NCBI GenBank assembly: GCA_004519485.1 | Contig: CP038133.1 | Span: 62,001-126,000 of the forward strand | DNA length: 64,000 bases | Direction: 5' to 3' | Source: Nannochloropsis oceanica | Taxonomy: Eukaryota; Sar; Eustigmatophyceae; Eustigmatales; Monodopsidaceae | In this document: positions 11,169 through 24,113 of the stretch, piece after piece | How positions within the stretch are numbered: the stretch's first letter is position 1 | Layout: every line of letters starts with the position of its first letter | Translations under genes and position numbers: made by a program | The notes under the pieces: model-generated | Databases searched by the model: none | Seen by the model: the letters and a program-made list of their open reading frames with translations, nothing else | What the model was told of the DNA's origin: nothing

Positions 11169-12002
11169 TTACTTCTTGGTTGGCCGCACCAAGGGCGGCG
11201 CTGGCGTAATATTCAATTGCGCACGCATTGCGTTCAAGGGCTCATCAAACCTTCGTTCATACCACACGCACATCAACGGCTTCGCCGCGACCGCCGTCCG
11301 GACAGCCCATGGAATGTATTGCTCCCTCAATACCTTCCGCTCAGTCGCCGGTAATGATAAGGGACCAAACAAACCACTAAATGCAGCAACGGGCAGACGA
11401 GTTTGCACCATCTCAAACCATTTCAATGCCAGCTCCCCCAACACCGTCGGGGGCAACCCACACAAAACATGCCAAAAATCATGCACTTGCCGATACCTTT
11501 GGATCACAAAGGCCAATTCCGGGTCATCCACAAAACGAACGGCCGTGCGCTCATCGGCCGAATAGCCATGGTGGTCCATGAAGCATGCATATTCATGACC
11601 GAAGGTTCCAGGGGGCAGTTTTCGCAATCGGTCTGGGTGCACGGACTCCTCCTTAATGTCAGGCTTGGCCTCGAGCAGCTCGCATCCCACCGCATCGGCG
11701 GCCATAATTTCGCGCAGGCTTTGGAGGGCAACCAGTCCGGTGGTTTCTCCCAAGGCGGCCACCATGTCACCACGTTCGGGATCTCGGAGGGCAGTGGCGG
11801 CCGAGTAGCCAGCAATGAACAGTTTTTGGAAAGGGGTGGTGGGAATGTGGGTGTCATAGAGATCGGAACCAGGAGGGGCGGGCGCTGGAGAAATTATAGA
11901 GCTCTCGTCATTCTTGAGGATAGTTGCTGTGGTAAAGGCACGAGGTCGTTTGAGGAGGCGGCCAGGCAAGCGTAGGGCATAACGAAGTAGAGGGGAAGTC
12001 AT
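11169..12002 (-). CDS. COQ4: Ubiquinone biosynthesis protein COQ4, mitochondrial
   Basis: COQ4 belongs to the coenzyme Q synthesis complex on the matrix face of the mitochondrial inner membrane and acts in modification of the quinone head group. This single-exon frame gives 277 residues, close to the human 265. The N-terminus (MTSPLLRYALRLPGRLLKRP) is basic and lacks acidic residues, as expected of a mitochondrial presequence. The zinc signature HDxxHx11E is complete: H174, D175, H178 (HDFWHVLCGLPP) and E190. Other family segments are TPFQKLFIAGYSAATAL, GDMVAALGETTG and FGHEYACFMDHHGYSAD. The ATG at 12002 was chosen because the longer frame upstream starts with GTG and has a proline-rich, unlikely leader. 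It is divergent from the complex I gene NDUFS6. Confidence 0.93.
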   Translation of the reverse strand: MTSPLLRYALRLPGRLLKRPRAFTTATILKNDESSIISPAPAPPGSDLYDTHIPTTPFQKLFIAGYSAATALRDPERGDMVAALGETTGLVALQSLREIMAADAVGCELLEAKPDIKEESVHPDRLRKLPPGTFGHEYACFMDHHGYSADERTAVRFVDDPELAFVIQRYRQVHDFWHVLCGLPPTVLGELALKWFEMVQTRLPVAAFSGLFGPLSLPATERKVLREQYIPWAVRTAVAAKPLMCVWYERRFDEPLNAMRAQLNITPAPPLVRPTKK

Positions 12003-12463
12003 TGTGTGACTTAAGTTCTCCGCGTGTGCTGCACTTACGGTACGAAGAGGAGGCGGGTGAGGGCGGGGGGGGTGCAAATAGAGAGCTTGCCGGTGTGGCC
12101 CTGTGTCTGTGTGTAGTTTGCGTGTGTGGTAAGAAGGAAGTGCGTGGTTGGCAAGAGGAAAGATAAGAGTGGCCTGACTGAACGTCACTGACCGTGAACG
12201 ACTAAAAATAAAGAATCGAGAAACACATCCATCATTCGCTCACTCAAGCGCATGGGAATGGATCAGTCAATTCCATGGTGCCCTTCCCACCGGGTCCTGG
12301 ACGCACACTCCCTCGGCATGACCACCTGCCCCACGTGTACTACCAGGGGGACGAAGACTTGGTGGAGGTGAGCTGGTCTTCTCAGCACTTACTGTGGATT
12401 CCACCTACACCTCTCACTCTTACCCTCCCACCGCAACCCACAATCACAGCGTTACGTCCAATT
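12003..12463. promoter_or_regulatory. Divergent promoter region of COQ4 and NDUFS6
   Basis: These 461 bases lie between two mitochondrial genes transcribed away from each other. An ATG at 12275 is in frame with NDUFS6 and open through to it, but its 63-residue leader is proline-rich and unlike a mitochondrial presequence, so I treat it as noncoding. No defined motif was found. Confidence 0.45.
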
Positions 12464-12817
12464 ATGCTGCGTACCACCCTTACCCGGCAGCTAGCCACCG
12501 TGGGGACCGTACTTCGAGTCCGTACAGCCACTGTCAACGTCGCCCCTGCCGTCGTCGTGCGTGCCCTCTCCTTTTCCCCTCCCTCGTCCTCCAACCCAAG
12601 CAAGTCGCCCTACACTCACGGTGCCCACCGGAGCGATGCCGAGGAGCTTGTAGCTCAATTTCCCGTGACAGAGGTGCATGGGACAGTTGCATTGTGTGAT
12701 GGTGGGGGGGGGGCGATGGGGCACCCCATTGAATACATTCAGCTCAACACTGTGGGGGAGGAGATATCGGAATGCAAGTATTGTGGGCTTCGGTACAAGA
12801 TGTCGCACCATCATTAG
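12464..12817 (+). CDS. NDUFS6: NADH dehydrogenase (complex I) 13-kDa zinc subunit
   Basis: NDUFS6 is a zinc-binding accessory subunit of mitochondrial complex I needed for late assembly of the peripheral arm. The protein has 117 residues. A basic presequence (MLRTTLTRQLATVGTVLRVR) leads to a zf-CHCC domain. Its zinc ligands are C78 (ALCDGG), H87 (GHPIEY), C104 and C107 (CKYCGLRY); GHP and YCGLRY are hallmarks of the family. The ATG at 12464 gives a sensible mitochondrial presequence and a length like that of human NDUFS6 (124). A run of nine Gs lies just before the GHP motif. It shares a divergent promoter gap with COQ4. Confidence 0.92.
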   Translation: MLRTTLTRQLATVGTVLRVRTATVNVAPAVVVRALSFSPPSSSNPSKSPYTHGAHRSDAEELVAQFPVTEVHGTVALCDGGGGAMGHPIEYIQLNTVGEEISECKYCGLRYKMSHHH

Positions 12818-13090
12818 ATGGAGAGGAATGGGAGAGTAAGTCAAAAAGAGAGTTTTTTGTTTTATATATAGGAGTAACATGATGTGAGATGTGTGATTGA
12901 CCGGGATAGCAGCAAATGGGGGCATGCGAGGGCTGTCTTAACATCACGGAAGAAGAAATGGTATGACCAAGGCAGTAATCTTTTGCTTATTGCCAACTTA
13001 CAATCCATTCTGCTTACGTATTACTAATTTTCTAATCCAAATCAAGGTCCTTTCTTCGTGTAGAATTTTCTTGCTTCCTCCTCTCTCACC

Positions 13091-15353
13091 TCATCCACAC
13101 CCATCGCTTTCGCGGGGGGCCTCGGCACAACGACTGACTGTTTTCATAGCCTCCAAAGGAAGTGTCCCCGTCTCCTTTGCGCTGCCCACCCTGTTGCCCT
13201 TCTCTACCTGCTTTTTCGAATCAATGCAATTGCTCAACTTCGCCTCATTTTCCTTATCGCTCTCACTCCCCTCCCCTTCCTCCACTTCCTCATTTTCCTC
13301 TCCCTCCTCTTTCCCCTCTGATGTTGTTTCTGTGACTGATTTACACACAAGCGCGATCTTTTCTTTCTTCCGATACTGTAGCACCTCCAACGCCGCCTCC
13401 CTCCAGCGTGCTGCCTCCTTATGATCCTCCTCCTCCCCCTCCGCCTCTCCCTCGCCTTCCTTTCCTGTCGGAAATAGCATCCTGACGGTCGCATGCGCAT
13501 GAACGGTTAGCTGTGCCGGAGGCACAATGAGTAAGGTCTTGAGAGCTTCGTGTCGAACGCGTGAAGCGGTGGTTGGGCATTGAAGGACATATGTGATGGT
13601 GTCTGCGTGTGTTTGCACGACCCGTGGGCCTGATTCGGCTAGGACCATCAGAACCCGTGCTTGGTGGGAATGGATGCTGTTGCTGCCCCCCCCCCCCCCC
13701 CCTTAAAGATGTCGCTAGCCTTGCAAGACAGGCTTGTTTTATTTCGGCGTTCCGCACCCGCTGTAGTATGTTCATTGCCTGTCTGACCAATAGGGTGTCC
13801 GTCGTTCGCACGGAAGGTGGAGCAGATGGAGTAGAAGAAGGATGGAGAGGTGGAAGAAGAGGAGGACAGAGACATCCAAACACCCATATCATCAACGTTT
13901 TTTCTAACAGCGGCAAAACTACTGCAGTGCGCATGCATCCAAACACATCAACAGCCGCAGTCTGAACAGATTGTAAATATGTCGTCGTCTGCTGCTGCTG
14001 CTGCTGCTGCTGCTGCTTGTCAAGACCACCATTCTCGTCCTTGCTCTCCTTCACTGCTTTAACAGCTGCAATTATTTCATCAACGAAAGGCTCCAATGCT
14101 CGCTCTGGCACCAAATGCAGGCACTTTAGTACCGTCAATTCGCAACGAGCCGAAAGTGAGGAAGGCAAATAGGAGGAGTAAGAAGAAGAAGAGAAGGAGT
14201 GTGGCCGATAGGGACGCAAGAGCTGCAAGAGGGCATGCACGTGAGGTCGAAGGAGATCCGGATCAAGGTTACGTTGCAAGAACGTCAATGCTGCCGCCTG
14301 TGCCTCCGGCCGGGCATCGCCCACACGCTGAATAGCGATACCCACGTGTTGTGCACATAGATGCCGCGGAAGATCCGTGAGAAACTGTAGACCCAGGACA
14401 CGTACGGCAGGGCTGGACTCGCGCGCCACAGCTAAGGAGGCCACTGCCCCGTGTTGCTTCCACAGTGGTGCTTCCAGCAATCGCTTCGCCCGAAAGCACG
14501 TACGAGTCAAATAGAGCAAGGCGCACAACACTTGCATGCTATCTTCACGCACGGCTGAGCAACGAGAGAGGAGATTATATCGCAAAGAATTGATGTATTT
14601 TGGCTTAAGCAAGCCGTTACCCCCGATTTGGACTAGTGCCTTGGTTGCACTTCGGCGGACCGGGGCCGACATGTCCTCCAGACAGGCTATTACCAAAGGC
14701 ACATAAGGTTGCGATAAAGCAATGAATGGCCCCGACAGTGCTGTGAGGACTGCCATGCGTATCGTGGCACATGGGTCACTGACTAGACGTGCAGCCAAGA
14801 CGGGCAGGTGTTCGAAGACATTGTTTGGAGTCAACCCCGCCAAGAAAGCTACCACCTCAAGCCGCACCCGCCGATCGGAACTATGCTCCAAACAACTCAA
14901 AATTAAGGCCACGTGCCGTGGAAGGGCTACATCGGCTCCCACGAGCTGTCCTAAGAGGGAAACATGGATCTCGCGATTTTGGGAAGGGGAGGACGGGCAG
15001 ACCAAAGCATTTCCCAGCCATTCCGAGAGGACTAATGCGGCCTTAGGCCCAGACGTTTGGTCGTTGCGATGTTGTCGTTGAACTTGATCTAGACTGGACG
15101 CTGCGTGAATAGTAAGCGCCGAGGGATGCTCCTGGTAACTCATAACAAGAGGACAACGACGAGGGCTGGAGTGACCCTCCTCCAATGCGGGCCGTCGCCG
15201 CTTTCTCCTCTCGTGGTCCCTGAAGGCCGCAGCCGCTGCTTCGCCTGCCTCGTCGGCTGCAAGCACACTCATGAGTGCTTTTATTTGGTAATGAATGGGA
15301 GGTGAGTGCTGGTCTGTGCGTGGAAGGGCCATAAGTGCAAGCAAACAAACCAT
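13091..15353 (-). CDS. HEAT-repeat protein (possibly Integrator subunit 4-like), frame change at a C17 tract
   Basis: About 750 residues read from 15353 to 13091. From about residue 140 onward, paired helices repeat (for example LEVVAFLAGLTPNN, ATIRMAVLTALSGPF, VRRSATKALVQIG, VREDSMQVLCALLYL), the pattern of an alpha-solenoid of HEAT/ARM repeats. The spacing recalls Integrator complex subunit 4, but no diagnostic motif was seen, so that name is a guess. The frame continues into a different register across a homopolymer of 17 C (13686-13702): before it lies CLARLATSLRGGGGG, after it SIHSHQARVLMVLAESG. The C-terminus is acidic (EGKEEGEENEEVEEGEGSES). The span is one base longer than a multiple of three, so either the tract length is wrong in this sequence or the allele is broken. 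A short CTG repeat encodes nine Gln in the middle. Confidence 0.6.
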
Positions 15354-15763
15354 TGAAACAAACAGTTCAACGCGATTGGTTCAACGGCATGATTTGTCAA
15401 CGGCATTCTGCGCTTTGTGGGGAGGTTTAAAATTTTGAATATCTGTAAATCTATAAATTAGATAGGGCACATAATAATAGAGCAGTATAAGCAATATCCT
15501 GTGCATCTTTAGAGAGAATGATTTTCCAACAGTGTACTACGGTCGAGGACGGGCATACATGTGCCAGAGCCGCACAATCCTCAAGATGATTCAAGTGCAT
15601 AATAAGCACCGTGGTAGCAGTGATGCTCTGCACAATACAGTATGGGCCTGTTTCTGTATGTTCCGTAAAATAAATCCTTGACGCATACATTAAGTGAAAA
15701 CAAGACGAGACAAGCGCGCGATCACGATAAAAAATGATATAAATTTTGCGCATAGTGTACTTT
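15354..15763. other. AT-rich intergenic gap
   Basis: These 410 bases lie between the HEAT gene start and the stop of the PhyH-like gene, both on the minus strand. Composition is clearly more AT-rich than the surroundings. It should hold the HEAT gene promoter and the dioxygenase 3' end. Nothing else was recognised. Confidence 0.5.
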
Positions 15764-17098
15764 TTATGCTTTGACTATAGCGTCTTCGACATATCCATCC
15801 CCCAGTAGTCGTGACCCTAATTCAGAAAATAGAAAGACACCCTCTCCCTCCGCATTCTCGTAGATCTCAATTTTGTCCTTGTCCTCTTTCCATTGATCGT
15901 CCGGCTGCTTGCCTGCCAGGAATCGTTCGCGTTGCCGCTGCGCATACAGTCGATTGACTGGAACGTCGGGCAAAAAACTACCATAGCTCACCTGTCGAGG
16001 TGCCTCGCCCACATGCCTCGCAGCATTCGCATGAGGAATACGCCAATCAAAAGCCACTACACTTCCCGCAGGGTACAACACGGGAGCGAACTGAGCAATG
16101 ACGTCCGCATCTTCCTCTGGACGAATGGGAGTAAAGTCACCGACGCACGGCGCGGGCTTCCCTGTCTTCCTACATGGCTTTCGACAATCTGCCCATGCCT
16201 GAAATTTGCGATGCCAACCCTTGACGCACTCGAACCCACCCGTGTCTGGGGAGCGGTTGTCACTGAGTGCTATGAAGCTTTGGATGGGCCGCCATCGTTT
16301 CACTTGTTTGTCGGACGAGTAGAGAGCTGAGGGGCAGCAATCTAGATGAGGGGTGAGAGAGCGTTGTAGAGGGCGCTTACCCCTGGCATGGCACTGACTG
16401 ATGCGGTCGGGCACGCGGAACCCCGTGCGGTCCAGGTAGAAGAAGCCTTGAGTAGGGTCAAAAGCCCCGTACGGGTGGGCATATAGAAGCTTGTCTTCGA
16501 AGAAGGCGTCACTGATTTCATGTGTTTTATTGGATTTTTCGGTGTGGGAAGAGAAGAGCGGTGGAAGTGCCTCCTCGTGACGATTTGATGGTATAGCAGC
16601 GTAGGTAGCGGCCCAGAGCTGTGAAATGGCGCTGAAGAAGCGAGGGCTCTGGGCGAGGTGTAGCTTCCATGGCGGGTAAAAGAGATCCAACACGCCTCCT
16701 GAACCACCTGTGGTGGAGAGACTGCGCAAATTTCCAGCTGTCTCGTCGAGATTATCCACATCCTGTAATTACGGAGGTAGGGGGCGCTGAGTGGAGGATC
16801 AAGATAAGGACCCTTCTCATGTGGGCAACAGAGACCCGCAATATAGAGCTCTCCACATAACATAGACTGTATCACTTTTCTAAATGCTCCAGCCCAGGAG
16901 GAAGTGCTCGTCGCACAACCAGGTACTTACCACACCATGCTGCAGCAGTGTCTCGGCAAGGCCGGCTTTGGCTTCTTCTACCTCGTGATCTGTAAAGACT
17001 CCGGGAAGAACAACAACGCCATCCCGACGGAATGATTCAAGTTGTTCTGGAGGGACGTGGTAGTGCTCTTGTACGGCGGCTTCATAGGCATCCGGCAT
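15764..17098 (-). CDS. Phytanoyl-CoA dioxygenase (PhyH)-family 2-oxoglutarate oxygenase
   Basis: An Fe(II)/2-oxoglutarate-dependent oxygenase of 388 residues, substrate unknown. Exons on the minus strand: 17098-16931 and 16762-15764. The N-terminus (LESFRRDGVVVLPGVFTDHE) is the usual opening of PhyH domains. The iron triad is visible as H195-x-D197 (LTPHLDCCP) and H300 (RIPHANAARH), with R312 in APRQVSYGSF as the likely 2-oxoglutarate ligand. WRPIQSFIALSDN and TGGFECVKGWH lie between. A stretch with perfect splice-like ends at 16380-16342 (39 bases, 13 codons) is kept as coding because it carries the first iron histidine and aspartate. No targeting signal is evident. It is divergent from the plastid membrane protein gene. 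Confidence 0.82.
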
Positions 17099-17395
17099 TA
17101 GTTTGTGCCTATACGGAAATGTGGACAGCCGAGGGGTGAGGAGGTTGGCGTTCCTGCTCGCAGAAATATGTTGCGACTACATTTATTGCCCTGCGCGTGA
17201 CCAACAGACTACACGCGAGCAAACACTCATTTATCGACAATTTTGTTGTGAATCTGTGGTCGCGTTGGGAACCATAGCGAGGAAAGGGTATACAGTAATT
17301 ACCAAAAGAGCTTTTTGAGGGTTCTCATATGCCACCTCATCATTCCACTTTACACACCCCGACATGACACAGCCACAACCCCAGCCCCCCCCAAA

Positions 17396-17983
17396 ATGGC
17401 TATGCACAAGCTTTATATCTTTTCCTTGGCTTTAGTGGCGGGTATGACCTGTAGCAACGCATTTGTGCCCAAGATAGTACCCTCGTCCGGCAAAAACTCC
17501 CTTGTCGGCTGTCGAACCCCGTCGGTTCGTTTGACCCGGCAGCACTCCCTCGCTCCCTTGCCCAAGACGACTTCCATGGCGCTTTTTGCGGGTAATGACA
17601 ATGTGGAGGAGGAGGAGGAGATTGGGCCCTTGGGACTGGCGGCCACCGCGCTGGGACTCGTTGCTGCACCCGTTGTTCTCTACTCTGAATACGTGCTGAA
17701 AACGACGGGGTGTGGTTTGCCTGCTGGGCCTGGCGGAGCATTAGGAGCTCTCGAAGGGATTTCGTACCTAGTCGTAGTGGGTATTGCTGGGTTTTCCACC
17801 TACAAAAAGGTCAAGACTGGCACTGGATTGCCTGCGGGCCCTGCAGGGTTGTTGGGTGCGGTTGAGGGCTTGAGCTTCCTTGCTGTCTTGGTGGGGGCTG
17901 TGGTTTTGGGTCTGACAATCAAGGACTTTGGCTCAGTCCCCGAGGCCGTGCCGGTGGATGGAGGCCGATGCAGTGGCATTTAA
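17396..17983 (+). CDS. Plastid-targeted membrane protein with duplicated GLPAGP unit
   Basis: A 195-residue protein of unknown function. Residues 1-22 are a signal peptide, and the predicted cut lies before F23 (CSNA-FVPK), the motif that sends proteins into complex plastids of stramenopiles. A Ser/Thr/Arg-rich transit segment follows. After an acidic patch (EEEEE, 71-75), residues about 78-178 contain hydrophobic membrane segments. Two repeats carry the signature: LKTTGCGLPAGPGGALGALE (101-120) and VKTGTGLPAGPAGLLGAVEG (139-158), each followed by a hydrophobic helix. This points to internal duplication of one helix-loop unit. I do not recognise a named family. The ATG at 17396 is preferred over the TTG at 17315 that opens the longer frame. 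Confidence 0.75.
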   Translation: MAMHKLYIFSLALVAGMTCSNAFVPKIVPSSGKNSLVGCRTPSVRLTRQHSLAPLPKTTSMALFAGNDNVEEEEEIGPLGLAATALGLVAAPVVLYSEYVLKTTGCGLPAGPGGALGALEGISYLVVVGIAGFSTYKKVKTGTGLPAGPAGLLGAVEGLSFLAVLVGAVVLGLTIKDFGSVPEAVPVDGGRCSGI

Positions 17984-18871
17984 GGCATTGGATGGAGGTG
18001 TTAATGTAGAGGAAAAGACCCCTGAGAGGTAGATGTAAGCCAGGCTACAGACAAGAAGGGAGAGAATACCGAAGAGAAGAAAGCATAACAATTTGCAAAC
18101 CTCATAAACTTTTGTTGGTTTAAGTCCGTCCTTCTTCTTCCGTATCATATCCCTTCAACAACTGCTTATGCTTCACACGGCACACTCCTTGACCGCTTTT
18201 CGAAGAGTCAGATCCACAGGTCTGGTCTTTCTGCCCTTGCTTCGCTTCGAGAACAAAAGCGACTCTGTCCCATTTCGATCTTCGTACTTCTCGAGTAGCC
18301 TTCTCTTCTTCCTTTTCCATTTTCGCTTTTGCAAGGTGGATACATCCTCTCTCTACACGTCTCTTTATTCATCATCTTCATCGTATGTCACACACAGAAT
18401 GTCCTTGACCCAAACCGCGCTCTTGTATCCCGTTTCCATTTTTTCTCTGAACAGATTGATGACGAACAGACAATGAGAAACGCAGAAAGGGAGCTGACAC
18501 AGGCACACAGTGATCTGAAAACCCTCCGCATGTTGCTGGTCCAGCCTATCCAGTAATCCGTTTCTCTCTCATCTCCCTTCTCCCGTCTATTCATCTCACA
18601 AACAAGCACACCTTCCCTCACGAACCAATGCCCATGGACGAGCATCAAAGACCCGGCCCTTCGTCTTCCCCTCGTTCAATTCGCTCCAGCCTATATGAAT
18701 CTATCACACCCTCTAATAACACCCCACGCCGAGAACGCCCTCTGCCCCGAAACAGCATGAAAAAAATTCTTGCAGATGTGCGGCTCAAACCAAAACCAAT
18801 AAGGGATGATAAGACTCTATAACCGGCAGTGCTTCAATTGAACTAAGAGTATACGACGATTGAGTCTGTCT
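17984..18871. other. Gap with possible small unresolved gene at about 18450-18822
   Basis: Between the plastid protein and the polyubiquitin stop lie 888 bases. On the + strand a good acceptor (pyrimidines ending GAACAG, about 18456) precedes a segment coding an amphipathic helix (MRNAERELTQAHSDLKTLR), ending near 18556. A second frame at 18628-18822 codes a Ser/Pro/Arg-rich tail (for example MKKILADVRLKPKPIRDD) ending 50 bases before polyubiquitin. I could not join these with a convincing donor or find a first exon. On the minus strand, short segments (METGYKSAVWVKDILCVTYD near 18440-18365; a Lys/Glu-rich one at 18320-18120) also look codable. A small gene is likely, but its strand and structure are unresolved. 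Confidence 0.3.
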
Positions 18872-21062
<2,191 letters not shown>

Positions 21063-21970
21063 TGTTGGTAATCGATTTCGGTCGGGAGGGTGGTTGGTTT
21101 GGCTGTCATATGGGATGCAAGGGAAAGGGAAGTCAGATGGCTGGTCGTTGCATTTGAAAAAGTGAGGCGGACGCGTCTGCCTTGTCCATCGCCTGTCCTG
21201 GTCACCCTGTATAAAATGAATATCCGTGAGGACTGTGGGTGTGGGTAAGACGGCGCGGGGCAGGCATGATGGAGGCCTGTGTCACTGTGAGGGTGCTCAT
21301 CCTCGTGCTTCGTCAGATGCAAACGCAGTGCAACCAAAACAGACGCGCCTACGGACACTTTCCTCAACCCCGCCAGTACCCACACCACCGTCAGAAACTT
21401 GTTACACACACTCATGCATACTGTCGTGAGTCTTGGTCGGTGTATGGTGGTGCCGGGGGCTGTGCTGTAGTTGTGTATGAGCGGGAGTTTCGATCGAAGA
21501 CTGTTCTTGGAGAGTGCGCTTGCCCTCTTCCCAACGCAGACCCAACATACCGGCGCACAGACCCAGCACAAGCTATGCGTACCGCACAGAGCCACACGAG
21601 GCATATGTGGACGGCCACAACGTGTGGTGCGTGTGCGTGTGCGTGTACTGTATGTAGTCAGCCCATAACAGGGCAAAGCAAAGGCTTCCTTTCAAGAGCA
21701 ACGGCTCGACTCGCCGGAGTCAAGCTCGAGAGCGACCTCCTCCCTCTCTGGTCTTCTTGTCTCATATATCTGGACGTAGAGATAAAGATGTCTCCGCTTT
21801 AAATACCCAGCGCCAGAAATATCCTGCATCCCCTTGTCTTGAAAAAAGTGTTTTTCTGCCCCCCTCCTTCTCCCTTCCTCCACCCACCCAGCCATCATTA
21901 CTCCCCCCATCAACCCCTCATCATCCACCCACCACTCGACAAAAGGAATGCCTCTTTAGCACAAACCATC
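21063..21970. promoter_or_regulatory. Divergent gap between polyubiquitin and U2SURP
   Basis: These 908 bases hold the promoters of the minus-strand polyubiquitin gene and the plus-strand U2SURP gene. A GT/GC-rich patch lies near 21620-21655 and a CT-rich tract near 21855-21910. Open frames here are short and without recognisable similarity. Confidence 0.45.
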
Positions 21971-24082
21971 ATGTCCTCCACGAACAAACCGGCCGTGAAG
22001 AAGACCCGCTTCCAAAAGGAAAAGGAAGAACGGGAGGCGAAGAAGCGGCAGGAAGATGCGGAAGCCGCCAAGGTCTATGAGCAATTTGTGGCTTCGTTTG
22101 ACGCTGGCGATTCTAGTAATAGCAGGGGAAACAAACGCTTCGTACGGGCCCGAAACAGCCGCGGTCACCGTGAGGGATCTCCCGATCACTACCAGCCTCC
22201 CTTGCCCCCTCCTCCTTCTCCCCCTTCCTCCAGCGATGCGGCTTACCCTCCTCGGCTAGGCATGCCCACCCAGCCCAATGCCGTCAACATAATCGGCAGC
22301 AGCAGTACCAACGAGAGGAACAGCAGCGGCAGTGTGCTTCCACCCTCTTCGCTACCCAGCAACACCAAGAAAGGAAGCCGGCAGATCGATGCGTTTTTGG
22401 AGGAAATCAAGCAAAAGCAAGAATTGGGGATTGTTGTGAGCAAACGAGATTTACCGGGCTCTTATGATGATGGCGACCCGGGCACGACTAACTTGCACGT
22501 GAGTAATTTGTCGCCAACGACGACGGAGGAGAGGCTGCAAGATGTATTCGGGCGGTTCGGTCGGGTGTATTCGGTGAAGATCATGTGGCCTCGAACCGAG
22601 GACGAACGTGCCCGGGGACGCAACACGGGCTTTGTCTCGTTCCATTCCAGGGCGGATGCGGAGGACGCCAAGGAGCAATTGCATGATTGGGAGTTAGATG
22701 GACACCGGTTGGGCATCGGGTGGAGTAAGGCCGTCAAGAAGCTCGCCAATCTCTCCCCGGCGACGATAGTGGGAGGGGGGCAAGGGCACGTAGCTCCCCC
22801 TCCTGGGATGCTTTTGTCTACTCCTGGAGGTGAGGATGGGGTGAGTATGCACCCCCTGGTTCCCCTACAATTTTGTCACGATCCGGCTGGGGACGGGAGA
22901 GGAGGGCGAGGAGAGGGAGCAGCAGTAACAGGAGGAGGAGGAGCGATGCCTTTCCTGCCGCCGCTACCACCACCACCAGCAGGAGTACCACCATCACCAC
23001 CAACAGCGACAGCAGCAGTAGTGGAAGGTGGTGGCAGTGAAGGAGGAATGCCTCGCACTACAGCTGTAGCGGCCGTAGAGGCAGCCCTGGGAGGATCTTC
23101 TAGGACCACGGGAGCCCCTTCCTCCCTCCCTCCCCCCTTCTCCTCCACCTCGACTATCCTTGCCTCGTCGTCCTCCGTCCCTTTGAATCCCCTCGAAGAA
23201 GCCTTGCGCCGTGCCAGCAATATAAGCAGTCGTGTCGCGCACCAGCCATTGCCCTCCTCCTCTGCAGGGGGCGAGAGACGACTGGAGGACGACAGAAGCA
23301 GGGACCGGGGGGGAGGTCGAGAAGGGGATGGGGGGGGGGGGGGGGGAGGGAGGAAGGGGTCGTTCGGAAGGAAGGGGTTGGGAGTGGGGGAGGGAGAGAT
23401 ATGGGCACCATTCACGCTCTAGGTCCCCCGATCGCGACAGGGAGCGGCGGAAGAGGGAGGAGGAGGAGAGGGAAAGGGAGAGGAAGGAGAAAGAGGAGAG
23501 GGAGAAAGAGCGCGAACCCGGACCCGAGGACATCATGCTCGCTGTGCCGTTCCCACCTGATGCGGACGTTGAATTTTTGATCTCGCGCGTGGCGAGATAT
23601 GTGGCTAAGGATGGGGCTCCATTGGAGGAGCGGTTGAAGGTGAGCGAGAGCCAGAACCCTCTCTTTCGGTTTCTGTGGGAGGAGGCGTCGCCGGAGGGCG
23701 TGTTTTACCGGTGGCGCGTGTTTAGCCTTTTGATGGGGGACAGTGAAACGTATTGGAGGGAGAAACCCTTTCAGATGACGACCACAGGGCCTTATTGGGT
23801 TCCTCCCCCCATACCAGACGAGTGGCGAAAGATGAGGGAGAAAAAGAAGGAGGAGGCCGGGGAGGAGGGAAAGGAGGAAAAGCAGGCACGAGACGAGAAG
23901 ATGTTGGTGTCGGAGAGATATCGGGGGGAAGCCGCGCCGCGGAGGAGGAGTAGGAGTAGGAGTAGGAGTAGGGAGAGAGAGAGGGGGAGGGGGACGAGTC
24001 GTAGCAGGGAGAGGGAGAGGGACCGGCGGCGTCGGTCGAGGTCAAGAAGCAGGAGCAGGAGCAGGAGCAGGAACAGGAGCAC

Positions 24083-24113
<31 letters not shown>

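Noticed and set aside
12275-12463. N-terminal extension of NDUFS6 from the ATG at 12275
   Set aside because: The extra 63 residues are proline-rich and acidic, unlike a mitochondrial presequence, while the ATG at 12464 gives a normal one.
16342-16380. A 39-base segment with GTAAGC and TAG ends in the PhyH-like gene
   Set aside because: It is in frame and codes the H-x-D iron ligands (LTPHLD); removing it would destroy the active site.
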